Below are positions 51,581-63,475 of a DNA stretch of 64,000 nt, one piece after another. The DNA lies in contig JAGGNK010012892.1 of assembly GCA_017590115.1 (NCBI GenBank), forward strand, positions 2,830,351-2,894,350, read 5' to 3'. A program made the position numbers and the translations under genes. This stretch comes from Montifringilla adamsi (lineage: Eukaryota; Chordata; Aves; Passeriformes; Passeridae). The first letter of the stretch is position 1. The number at the start of each line of letters is the position of its first letter. Under the pieces are notes generated by a model. It worked only from the letters and a program-made list of their open reading frames with translations, was not told the origin of the DNA and did no database searches.

Positions 51581-54500
51581 GTTTCCTGATAGTGACATAG
51601 CTTTTAGAGTAAACTACAGAAAGTTAATCTTTTTGCCTCTCCCAACTCCATTTTACTGGGAAATTTCCCATTTGAGATCACCAAGGAAACTTGTATCCAT
51701 TTCTTCAAATATATATTTTAAGTCTGATAGCAAAGTCACCGTGGTGATGAGAAAGTTTCAGTGAGAAAGACTAGTCCTTAAAAATACAGTTTCAGAAGCA
51801 AAGAAGAATTATCAAGTCCCCTTTCCAGATGCAAACTGGTTGGGGAATTCTTCTATGCAGACAGTAAAGCAGGAGTAATGGACTCCAGAGGCCAGAAAAA
51901 CATTTTTTTCCAGTGCTCCAGCTTTTGTGTGGAAAGCAACTGGGAGGTGGTCTCCAGCCTGCATGACCAGATTTAACATTTCAGCAAACAAGCTGAAGGC
52001 TCAAGAAAGGAATCCAGACTCCCAAGGAGTAAGGGCGAGAAATGTTTACTGTTGCTAAGACTTTCTGTCATTTTCAGGGGTGGGGAGTGATAATTGCCCT
52101 GTCTCTGGCTTTGTGAAGTGCTGCCTTGGAATTGCTTCTTCAGTGTGGATTTACTGGTTAACTTTTCCTTGTTCTCCCTTGGACAGGCAGAAACCCTTCC
52201 AAGGGTCTTGTATTGGCAGAAATCTTTATCTTGTTGGGCAGGAGGACCATCAGTGCAAAAGAAAGCAGGATGAAAGTAAGAGTCTATATCAAGGAGAAAA
52301 AGAGGAATAGGTGCTGAGTAACAGAAGGGTTGGTGGGTGTTGTACTATCAAAAGTGCTTCTTGTAGATTTCTTTATTTTCTAAATGGAGGCAGCAAGAAA
52401 AGACTCATTTTTCCCTACTGTAAGCAAAAACCAGTTTTTAAAAGCGTGTGACCACAGCCTGGTCAGCAGTAGTACAAGTTTCCTGGGCTCACAAGTATGC
52501 TTTGTATGTGAGCCCTCTTGCTGTTTGCTTTATGCTTCTTTTTCTGTAATATTCTATAATTTTCAAAGCTTGTACACTCCAAAGTGCAACTGGGGTTACT
52601 TTGCATTACAATAAGAGTACAAATATAAAATTACAAATAAGAATAATTAAACTGTAGGCTTTGCTACAATGGAAAAAAAAACCCCAACAGGTAGTGAAGT
52701 TTCTACTCTTTCATATGTATTTTCTTTATGGAGTCTGTTCTCCTTTTGTCTACAAGAGTGTACTGGCATTTGAAGATCTTTGAAATCCAGGGCCTTAAGG
52801 TAACTACCAGTTTTTATGCACAATGGAGCATATGCGGTGTCCTGACACTGTGCTGAAATCCTTGCCAGTAATCTTTGAGAACTTGCACCTCAGAAATGAG
52901 GAAACTGCTGGGTGATGATGGGTTGAATTCTGTATCTTGTGAAAGCACAAGCAAAGGAAGCTACTCTTACTCTGTGTTTTAATGCCTTTGTGTTAAAACA
53001 ATTTGAAGCACAATTAAGGGTATCCTTTTAGATAAGAGATGTGCTTCAAGTCCTTACTGCATAAGGGCTCTGGATGGCACTGCAGTGAGAAGCCAGCCCT
53101 GCTTTCGGGAGAGCTTTTAAAGGGGATGAGTTTCTATTAATCCTCTCCACTGTTTCTCTATGGAAGCAAATAAACAACTTAACATAGAGACACTGGTGAA
53201 GAGATGAAGAGATGCCATTTTTTCTGTTACTCTGAAAAACAGTTCACTATCCACTTAATAGCTTGTCCAGAGCTTCATGTTTGAGGGCTGAGAAGGAAGC
53301 TCCTTCTAGCTGAGCTTATGCTTACCTGATGTGAAAGAAGGGCTATTGGGATGCCTAACTTCCAGCAAAAATAACAGCTGCTCTCCCTTTTCATCAAGAG
53401 AGACTTGGAGACAGGGCAGCAGAAAGGTGGCAGAGGTTGAAAGGCAGATTATTTTTGGGAATAGTTAAGGCTACAAGATAAACACGTGGTTGCTGGAGTG
53501 TCTGGGGAACCTTCCTAACTTTTACATGTGTGAGTAGGTCTGTGACTGATGGAGCACTTGAGGTTTGTTGTGCAGAGCAAGCTAGGGAAGTGCAAATTCC
53601 CTGTGAACCTTTGGAGAAGGAAAAAGTGTCATGGAGGGGGTGAAAATGAATCCCTCTCTATGAAGGAATATTCCTGGTAGTGATGAGGAAATATTGTTGT
53701 CATGATGTACCAGGAATCCTCTGTACATCCTGCTCAGTCAAGATGGGCTCAAATAGGAGATGGAGCAGAAAAGAGTGATTGGGATGGAAAAGCCACTGAG
53801 AGGGAAATGGGCAATACTGGCTATGCATTATATGGAATTAAGTCCATTGAAATGAAACTCTGTCAATACTTCCCTGTGAGCGAGAAAACATATTTAAATT
53901 TAAAACCAAAACCAAACCCCAGCGCTGTTAGTAAAAGCAAGAAGTGGCTATTAGCTGATCAGGAATATGTTTAGTCTGTGAATAAGGCAGACCATAAGGA
54001 CTGTTTCTCGTGGAGAAGGCTGAAAACTGGCACTCTGGAGCAGTGCAGTGTACTAGTCGTGGCTGTAGGATGCAGTGGTCTGGAGCACACAGGACAGATA
54101 GAGCTTCAATTGCCATTGTTCAGCTCACAGGCTGTCAGAGTTCAAAGGGCTCTGGAGATCGCCTCCAGTGATCAAAGAGTGCAGGGCTCTGTTGAAACGA
54201 AGTTCACTCCAGGAGAAACCCTGGAAAATCTTTTGGCAAGCAAGGGCAGAGCTGGAGCTCCTTGTGCCTTGTAACATTTCTGGAACACAGGGAGCTTGCC
54301 TGTATCTCGTGTGAATAGAACTTTTTGCTTCCTAAAATCTGCCAGCTGATAGTTCTCACTGAAACCCAGCGAGGGGAAACTTAGTAGCTGTGAGTGTGCG
54401 CTGAGTTTGCCTGCCACGGGACCGGCTGTTTTCCATCTGTGGAAGGGAGTTGCTTTCTATTGATGTTTTAAGAAGGTGTCCCTCTCTAAATCTGTGAAGT

Positions 54501-54724
54501 GTTCTATTTTATTTGGAAAATCTCTGTTTATCGTGCTAGTTGTTAATAAAAACACTGTCTGCTGGCTTTTAACTTCGGGGACATCTGGGCAAGAGTGATT
54601 ACCGTGTGGTGAAATGCAACTTCATGAGCTGCTCCCATTGTCTGAAATATCTCTTGTACAATACACAGGAAGAGCTGGAGATGGCTGGATTTAGAAATTG
54701 ATGACTTTTATCCTCTCATTCCAG

Positions 54725-54816
54725 GTGTCTATCTGAAAATTACTGTTGAGGATGAAAACGACAAAATAGTGGATATAGGTCAACTGCTTGAGACGAGCAA
54801 ACCGGCCTTAGTACAT
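54725..54816 (+). CDS. Candidate coding exon in MYO1B intron 1 (unrecognised)
   Basis: A pyrimidine-rich acceptor (CCTCTCATTCCAG) precedes a 92-nt open segment that ends CAT before a weak donor, GTAATT. In the frame that needs one base from upstream it encodes 30 residues, including KITVEDENDKIVDIGQLLE and then TSKPALVH. The sequence looks protein-like: charged residues alternate with aliphatic ones and there are no low-complexity runs. The segment keeps three CpGs while its flanks have almost none. It ends in phase 0, and the six leader bases of the MYO1B start exon (GAC AAA) are in frame with its ATG, so splicing would extend the MYO1B N-terminus. Read-through instead meets a stop at 54844. 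I do not recognise a domain. Alternatives are an exon of an unannotated gene or a chance frame. Confidence 0.35.
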
Positions 54817-56727
54817 GTAATTTATTTAAGCTTTACCTTCCCTTAGTTTTTTTTTTTAAATCTGAGGTTTGGGGAAATAATGTTTCCTCTTCCCTGCAAC
54901 ACTTGCATCCAAATTCTTTAATTCTCTGCCTTTATTAAAAAATAAGTGTCTTGCTGGACAGAAGTTGATGTGCAGAATAGACAGTGATGGCAAGTGGTGG
55001 GGTGAAACCTTGCACTACTGTTTTACCTTAGCAGCTACTCCTGGGAGAAATGGGACTGGTCGAGTCTGACTTCCTGCAGGTTTTTCTCTTGTGATGTGAT
55101 TGACTTGCAAAGAAGTAATAATTTCCACTTGAGTCTTTTTCTGCAGCTAGGGAATTTTGCAGAGCAATTTTTCTGCTCTGTGGTACTTAATGAGGGGTTT
55201 GTTCTCCTCGCAGCCCATGTCTCTGACGAAATGCTTGTGCTCAGATCTCCTCTCCTGCCTGCTTTTGTGTGCAAAATCAGCTGTTCTGTTGTCCTTTACT
55301 CTGTCCTTTTGAATGAAATTCAACATTAGACGTGTCCGAGACAGTAGATGCATAGACCAAGAGATGTACAGCTGGTATGATTTGTCTTGTTTTCATGAAA
55401 TACTAGGCTAAAAACATTCCAAACCTTATTTACAAATATCTCAAGGACCCCATCAGTGAGGTTTTTAGGAGGGGAGATTGCAATGGGCTAGAATAAGACC
55501 TTTGGGGTGGTATTTGGGCGACTTCTTTTCCTCCTGTTTTAAATGGAAAAGGACATGGAAATTTTTGCTTTACCCAGGCTTTTACTGCTTGGAAGACAAT
55601 ATGGGTGCATGGAAACTGTGAAACCTGTGAGTGCCAACTGCTCTAGGGGTTAGGGTGTATGCTCAGTTATTGTGGCTAATTGATGCTGGGTAGATCCAGA
55701 CACCAATGCCTCTTCTGGGATCTGGATCTCCTGAATCTCCTGATTAGGTTTGTGTTCATCTGTGGCCGGTTTTAAGCCTGGTTCAGTGACTGTTGTGACG
55801 ACTTTCTGTGGCTGCTTTTCCTTCTGCTGTTGGCAGCTGAGCGCAGCCGTGGTGTTACCTGGCCTGTTATTTCGTTTTCTGCATATCTTCAGGGCTTATC
55901 ACCGACTGCTTAACAGGCAACAAAGCATTTGAGCAGAAGATTAGCGTGCGCTCTGGTATTTTAACCCTATAGTATTAGGACATCTCCTAGCACCTACCTT
56001 ACCAACGATGTAAATGTGTGTTTGCTCCAGTTGCTCCACCTTGAGCAGTTCTTTTGCCTGTGTCAGGGATGTGTGGTTCCCGTGCTGACTTCAGGAAAGC
56101 AAGGCTTGCTTTCTGCCCATGTGCTTGTGTGGAATAGAAAATAAAAATCCTATTTTGGTCGAATATCTTGATTACAGATGATTGCTGGATTGCTCCCGAG
56201 GTGAAAGAAGTTATCTGATTTTGGGAGGGCTGATTGATTGTAAAAGTGTTTTGTGGGGATTTGCTACTGAGAGCTGTTTTGAACCCAAGCTGTGGTGAGG
56301 TGGCAAGCTGCTGGTGTGTGACATACAGCAAACAAAGAAGATCCCCTAATATAAATAAACACTACCTTGTTTATTGTGCCCCTGTTCTGCAAATGTAACC
56401 TTTGGATTGGGCAGGATCCCCCAGAATTGGCAGGAAACTTTTAAGCGGCAGCTTGAAAGATGCAGATAATCAGTTTAAAAGGGCACCCACTGTTTAGTGG
56501 AATTTGGCTGTCCAATAGTAAAAGATTTTTTGGTTTTTTTCTGAAAGAATGAGGGTGTTTTCTATGTGTCCATGTCCCTTAGTGACAGTGTTTTCATAAT
56601 TGTGTTGTCGAAACGCTGTCAGTCTGAAATCTAGTCCTTGGTTTAGGGGGAGAAGGCAGGACCTTTGACAAATTTTGGCTTTGCAGTCACATTTTGTTCC
56701 TTATTTTGAAAAAGATTCAAGGAAACC

Positions 56728-56766
56728 TTCTGGCACATACACCTTAGCAAGGTGTATGTGCCAGAA
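56728..56766. repeat. Perfect 18-bp inverted repeat with 3-base loop
   Basis: TTCTGGCACATACACCTT, loop AGC, then the exact reverse complement of the first arm. It is the longest perfect hairpin noticed in the window. The stem is too short for a canonical microRNA precursor. Confidence 0.95.
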
Positions 56767-59700
56767 ATTGACCTCCTTTGTTACTGAATACTTTATCCCT
56801 TTCTGTAGATGTGGACCTGGAATGATTATAAAACTCTGTGGCTGGGCAATGACTAAGAAAAGCCTAAATATAAGAAACCACCATGGATCCTGTTTCTGCT
56901 GAACTCAGTGGGAATTTAACCAGAATTTTGGACTGTAAATAGCCTTGGTAGTGAAGACCTATTTCTAGATGCATTGAAAACACCCAAGGTGTTTTCCCCA
57001 TTAAACTAATTAAAGAAAAAATGGACTCCAGAATAACCATTTACATAAAATGCCACTTCACACCTATAATCTTTGAAGCCTGTCAATATAATCCAGAAAT
57101 GTAAAGGAACATTTTAAGGGTCCAAATGGAGTAGCAGACATATTTTGACTGTATTTTCACAGCTGCTAGAGAAGAGTGCCTTAGCAATGTTGAAAGACCC
57201 AAATGTTTTTCCCAAAACGTGGTCTGACTGTATGACTGACCCAGATGAGTTAAAGCAAGGCAGAAAGTTGACTTAGGAAATAGATCAGCCCCAGAGTGCG
57301 ATTACTGGTGGCAGTTATTGTGTTGTGGTTGCAAAATAATTATCAGAAGTAATTTGAAGACATGTACTGCTGGGACTGTAAAGTAGGAATAATAGAATAG
57401 ATATACCCCATGGTCTCATAGGACAGGTAATTTCCATGCTAATGTTATTCAAACCACTGGGAAAAAAATAACAGAAAGTAGCCCTAGAGAAATGCAAACA
57501 CAGCCCCCTCAGGCTGCTGAATTAGTTGGTTTTGGTTCTTTTTAAGGAAGAGAAAGAAGGCAAAGCTGTGTCTTCTGCATACATGGCTCATGTGATTTTG
57601 GTTTTGTGGTAAGGTACTGTGCACCTTTCTGGTGATACCACAGTTGTTCATAGTCTCATCATAACGTGAACAGAAGCATGAGAGAGGCATCTCTCTCACT
57701 TTAGGGGCAGATTACTGCTTAGTGTGGGTTGTAACCAAGCTGTAAATAAATGTAAAAATAAAGAACACCCCACCCCCACACCAAAACAAAAACCCTAAAA
57801 CCCCCCAACAAGCCCCAAAGAACTTCAGCAACAACTACACCTCTCACTTCTGCATTTATGAAGAAATGAAGTCCTGAAGAACCTGAGTCCTGGTAATGAA
57901 GTTTCATCCACTGTTTATGTCAGGAGGAGATGATGTCCCAGCAAACATTTTGTACATGTCCTAATGCAGTCTAATCATCCCACTATCATTTTTTTCTAAA
58001 CTGCAGTTAAGTCTCCATTGTTAAACTATTAAGAGATGATATTGCCTCAGTGGTTGCAGCTGTTTGTTCAACAGTACCTTAAGTGGCCTGATTCTTTCTT
58101 GAAAATTACCCAATCTTTAGACAAATGCGTGGTGTTTGGTAGCAGAGGCCAGTGGAGCATTCGTTTCTCCTGTGGAATTCTCTGGTCAGATCTTCTGTCA
58201 TCTAAATTGCAGTCACTGGTGCGAAACTGCCCTAATCTGATGTTGCTGAAGGGCTGTTCCCATTTAGCTGATGCTGAATGCAAACATTCCTGCGGTCCCA
58301 GTACAAATACACCCCGTAATGCCTCTTTTTGCTTTTGTAATTCACCAGAGCTGGTGGTTAAGTGCTCAAGGAATCCAGTACACGTGTGTAATGTTCGGTG
58401 CCCACGGAAATTTAGGAGAGATTGCACAAGGCTTCGAATAACAGCTCTTGCTTGGTGGGTAAGATGTGAGAAACACTAGCTAATTCAAAAGCTCTGAATT
58501 ATAAACCTTTCCAGTCTGGAAAACTCTGATTTGTGCAGTAGGACTGTGAGAAAGGACGGAATTCAGAAGCTGTTCACACACTGACAAAATCAAAAGCTGG
58601 AGAGTCAGAGGAAGACTTTTAGTTCTTTGAGTGCTTTTACTGATGTTGTAATATCCATTAACATTCCTTCCTGAAATTCGTCTGTCACGTTCCTCAGGCC
58701 CATTTTCTTGCAGGAAAAACAGTGGGCTGAAACATCGAGCTGTTTTCTGCACTCTCTCTTCCACAGGACATGGATGTGTCAGAGCAACAATTGAGAGCAG
58801 TCACAGCTGGCAAGGAGCGTGCAGGTGTTCCCGGCAGAGCAGATGGGAGGGATCTGGAGGGAAAGTAGGGGTTTCCTCTGGATGATATCAACGTTTTGTC
58901 ACACATGCTGATGTCGGGAAATGCAGGTCTGAGTGAAAAGGGCATTGTAACAGTTCAGCTGCAGAGTCTGCCTCAGTTTGCCTGGTGAACCAGCACAGGG
59001 TGTTTCCAATGAACTTCCACCTTTGGGGCATCAGCCAGAGGCTGGTGAGACACAAGGTTTGCTGGCCAGCAGAACAGAATAAATTTAAATCCTGCGTCTT
59101 GCTAAATTGGTGCTTAGGCTTGTCATGAGCAGCAGCACGAGATGATGGTTGCAGCCCCTTTTGGTTTTGTTTTGTTCAGGTAATGACATTGTGTCCCTGG
59201 CTGATTTTTGCAGCAGTGGCCTGTCAATGTCCCCACCTTGTGTGGGCTGATTGCTCCCTGACAGAAAACAGGGAAGAGGTGAGCAAACATAATTACAGCC
59301 TGACAGGGGCTCAGGATCAGACCTGAAACATGAAATCAGTTTGAACTGCACTATTGAATTACTGATGTTGCACATTGTCCCTGTTAAGACTTAGAGAAAG
59401 GGGGTTATCTTCTACAGCAAGCTGGTTGTAGCGAAACCAAAGGCTTGTGGTGTTTTGTTTTGTTTTTAAATAATCAGAGCTTGAAGCATATGTGAGTACA
59501 TCTGTGTCGGTTTTGATGGTAGGGAAATAGTCCTCTTGCTACAATGCCTGGAAAGAAAAATAAAACCAAGGCACCTCTGCAGCCAGTGATAGTTCCAGTG
59601 CACCAGACTCTTAAGTGTGAGCTAAGGACTGCACAGCTGTAGGAAGCTGCTGACAATTGTTGCTGTTCTGCTCTTGGAGGGTGATGTGGAAAACCTGGGA

Positions 59701-62700
59701 CAATTCCATAAGGTGCTGTATGCCAATAAGAGGGCATTACTTCATTTCCCCCATGGAGAATGTGTGCATTTAATTGTACAAGGCTTTGGGGGTTTTGCCT
59801 ATTCTTTTCATTCTCTTCTATTTATAGCTGTCATTAGCTCTTTTTCCAGAATGGCCAATGATAGGCTTGCTGTGGCTGTGGGATGCTGTGATTTTTAATT
59901 TGCCATCCTTGTGGCCAAGAGGGGCAAGAAGGTTTTAGATTCAACTGAAAATCTAATTTTTATCCCAATCCCAGGCCCTGCAAGCAGTGGATACAAGCGT
60001 CTGTGTTTTAAAAGGCTCTGTGTGGCGTGGGAGTGTGTGGATAAAAGCATTTTAAAGATACAGCCTGCCCAGCACTTCTCCTCCCAAGCATGTTGTCCAA
60101 CATAACACAGATCAAACTGTGAAGGATTACTGAATTGACTTTTAAAATATTTTTCTGAGAATGGAAACATGTTGCAAATGTTCTCACTCCATTGAATTTA
60201 AGGCTTAGATATAAGACCGAGGGGAGGAAGAACAGATTTGATAACTGCCTACAGAAAAAAGAGATATTTTGGAATGCTGCTGATCTTTCCTTTAGGGACA
60301 AGAAGGGTAAATCTGGAAGAAGTCTCAAGTGGTAAGTGGGTATGGGTGAGACCTGAGAATGTTGAAGGAAGAATCTGATCCTCCTGATCTCTCAGGCACT
60401 GGGAGCAGGTTCTGGTCCCATCCCTTTCGTAGATCTGGTTCTTGTAAATGGATCTTTAGTAGCATTCATCTTTTTAAAGGTGCGTGAATACATCCAAAAG
60501 TAGAAGCCACTTGCTTTTATGTTTGCCACCGCTTCCCAAACTGTGGTGAGCACGCTGTCAGCAGTGCTGATGGGAAATATTAACAGCTGCAAGGCATCTT
60601 TGAGTGTATGGCAAATACTTGGACATGGATTTGGATTGCATTTCTGAGCTTTTTCTGAAGTTTAGCCATGTAATGTTGCAAGGGCTTGATTATTTTTTTT
60701 TCCTGTGTAGTGTGCTGATTTTTGACATTTTTATAAAGCTACTTCTAAAATTAGCATTTGGTATTTTGAAAGTGCTATATATTGATCTTCTACTACATTC
60801 TTGTAGTAGATTAATTTTGGTTATTAAGTCCTATTTAATTAATTAATATATGTTTAAACATTGTTGGTTTCTCTTAGCAGTGCTTCCCCCCCCCCACTTT
60901 TTACCTCAGATAGACAACCAAATTATCCCACAGGCTGGATTTTCCTTTGTTAGCTAAACCAAAGCAGGGATTAAGATTGGATTCCACCAAAGCCAAGGCC
61001 AACAATGCTGCTATGGCAGAATACTCTTGGATCATACATAAGTTTTAATGAATTTTTGCAAAGGCTAGGCTATTGAAAATGGCTTTGAGCAATCAGTGTT
61101 AAATAGGTTGTTTCAGCCTGTTCAATTTTTTCGTCGTTTGGGTTTCTAGTATTTTCTAGCTCGCAAGTTGATGAAAAATATTTTAGTCATAGAATGCTGT
61201 AAATTATTGTGGAAAAAACCAAGCTGAAAATTAACCTTTGACCATAAAATGGAACTTTTCCAATATATTGATAAGTCAGTATCTGTATACAACATTTTGA
61301 TCCAGCTTATAATAGTAGATAGTGTCTTCCTGCCCCTCTTCTGCAAAACATGGTGCTGAATTTGGGAATACATGGATGTTTTTGATGGGTTTGACTGCTC
61401 TTGCTCTTGAAATTCCCAAGCAGTGATGCATGAAGTGTGGTAGGTGGTATGTAATTTCACAATGGTAAATGAGGTATTGTACTTAGAACTTAAATTTTAG
61501 GTTTAAATTGCCCTTATTAGGATTTTGTGTTGGCTTTTTTTATATATTTGGCCACAAACCCATTATTTAATAAGTTCCATACTTGAGAAGGGCTTTGTTT
61601 TTTCAGCCTTCAAAAGTTACTTGAGCATTAGTTGATGTATGGGAAGCAATTAGGTCACTGAAACATGATTGGTAGTTTAAAGAATTTGTCTTAATGGGAT
61701 GCAGAAGTTGCAGTGATACCTCTGAAAAGATTCTATGAATGTTTAAAATTTTTTTGGTGATTCAGAGAGGTGAACTTTTAAGAATAAAAGTATCTTTCAC
61801 TACAAAAATATTTGTCCAGTGTTTCTGTTTAAAATAAATGCTCTTTTGTTTGTTTAGCAGAGTTGACTCAGCTTTGGTTGGTTACCATAGTTCAGCACTG
61901 TTTTTGCATTTCCATGTGAATTTCTAGTAATTCCCAGGCTTGGTTCAGGTTTTGGGGATCTTTTTGTATTGCTTTGTTAGCTGCCTGTGGAGCTGTGCTT
62001 CTCTTCGTTGAATTTGGAAAAACATCAAGCAAGACTTAAGTCTTGATCTAAAATCCCTTAAATGTCACTCGCTGATGAAAAACATCAAATAACTTTTAGG
62101 GAAGTAGTGGCTGCACTAAAGGGAGAGATAAAAGACTTTTCTTGTTTTAGATTGGTGATCTCATGGCACTGGTTATATGAGGTAATAGCTGCTCAATGGC
62201 CTTTTGGGAAACAAGAAAAAATATTTAGAATTAAAATGTGCAGCAGTGGTAGAGGGACCAAGGACAGCCTGCTAGCATTCTGTAGCTGGGAGGTGACAGC
62301 TGACTGGTGAAGCTGAGCTGCTGCGTTGTGTGGCTGTAGCTGTGCAGTAGCTGGTCCTTGGTTTGTGTGGTCAGCAAAGCTGTTCTCTCACCTCTGGTTG
62401 TGAATCCATCCATGTTTCAGTCTCCTTGTGGAAGCTGAAAGCTGTAACTGTGTGCCCAGAGTTCTTGAGGAGTTTACTAATCTCCAGCGTTTGGATTAGA
62501 GGGGTAAAAGGCTGGGAGGATCAAATAAGTGCCAAGTTTTGGCCTGACCTTGACTTCTTTGTCTAAATGACTTCCTTTATCAGACTTGCCTACTTTGTTT
62601 TGTTTGATCCCAGTCCCCTGCTCAAGCCCAGCTTCTGGCTTTTGCCACTCTGGTTATATTGGTGCAGTGTCTCCACTTGTCAACTGGATTGTTGCTGCCC

Positions 62701-63334
62701 CGTGAAAATGTTCTCTCCAGCAACAAAATTACCAGTAAATGAAGTAATTTGGTAGTAGCTTCATGTAGCCAATACCAGCACTGTACTGGAGTACAGGCAC
62801 TTTAGGAACATAGGCACTTTAGAGCCCAGGGTTCATGAACTAAGAACAAATAGTGTGGGTTTTGTCTCTGAGTGGGTTCACTGAGTTGACTTCCAGTGGA
62901 GTTGGAGAAATGCAAGTAAGGCTGAAAAAGAAAACTCAGATTAGGGTTATTGACAAACTTAAACCCTAGTTTGAAGATCCTGATGAAGCTTTTGGTAAAA
63001 CACAGACTTACATGCACTTGAACATTGTGTTGAAGTCATCCAAATACTGTGGTTGTGATGCTCACTGGAATCTTCATTCCTGTTTCTAGGAGTTTCATGT
63101 TTAATGTAAAGTGGACCAGAAGGCATTGTTGACTATTAGAAATTAAATTTTGGAATCATGTGGACTACCTGGGTAGATGCAATGACTTTGAGAATGTTCC
63201 TTGGAAACATAATTTTAATGTAGTGTTTTTTTTTTCCTGAAGTCGTGTTAGTAGATAATGCCAGTGAATAACTAGAATAACCTTGAGCTAACCTTTGCTG
63301 CTTTTTTTATTCTTGTTTCTTTTGTTTTGCCCAG

Positions 63335-63475
63335 GACAAAATGGCCAAAATGGAGGTCAAGACATCACTTTTAGATGACATGATTGGGGTGGGAGATATG
63401 GTTCTTTTAGAGCCACTTAATGAAGATTCCTTCATCAATAACCTGAAGAAGCGCTTTGATCACAATGAAGTTTAT
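63335..63475 (+). CDS. MYO1B: MYO1B (unconventional myosin-Ib), first standard coding exon
   Basis: MYO1B is a membrane-associated, tension-sensitive single-headed actin motor acting on endosomes, the trans-Golgi and plasma-membrane protrusions. The exon starts after the acceptor TTTTGCCCAG with six leader bases. The ATG at 63341 has A at -3 and G at +4. It encodes 45 residues starting MAKMEVKTSLLDDMIGVGDM, then VLLEPLNEDSFINNLKKRFD and HNEVY, and ends at donor TAT|GTGAGT in phase 0. This is the recognisable start of the class I myosin motor domain (VGDMVLLEPLNE, then the FINNLKKRF helix). The phosphate-binding P-loop, switch regions, IQ motifs and TH1 tail lie on exons beyond the right edge. 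The frame continuing to 63565 is intron read-through. Orientation and position beside STAT4 match amniote synteny. Confidence 0.97.

Larger units (their letters stand above)
48143..63334 (+). other. MYO1B: MYO1B first intron (about 15 kb)
   Basis: The intron runs from the CpG island to the acceptor TTTTGTTTTGCCCAG at 63334. The exact 5' border depends on which island donor is used. Inside are long T-runs (50055-50079 and 51521-51562), an 18-bp perfect hairpin (56728-56766), a coding-looking 92-bp segment (54725-54816) and a 147-codon open frame at 58036-58479 with no recognised homology. The rest is unremarkable AT-leaning DNA. Confidence 0.75.

Noticed and set aside
55141..55329. Frame after a TTTTTCTGCAG acceptor that might be the next exon after 54725-54816
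   Set aside because: Hydrophobic, non-family peptide running to a stop with no donor or polyadenylation signal noticed; weaker than the link to the MYO1B start exon.
59674..59898. 74-codon plus frame with a protein-like start (ENLGQFHKVLYANKRALLHF)
   Set aside because: The upstream acceptor has a poor pyrimidine-to-AG context and the peptide turns into unstructured intron-like sequence. No homology recognised.
60790..60809. Short hairpin CTACTACA/TGTAGTAG
   Set aside because: An 8-9 bp stem in AT-rich DNA is expected by chance in a window of this size.
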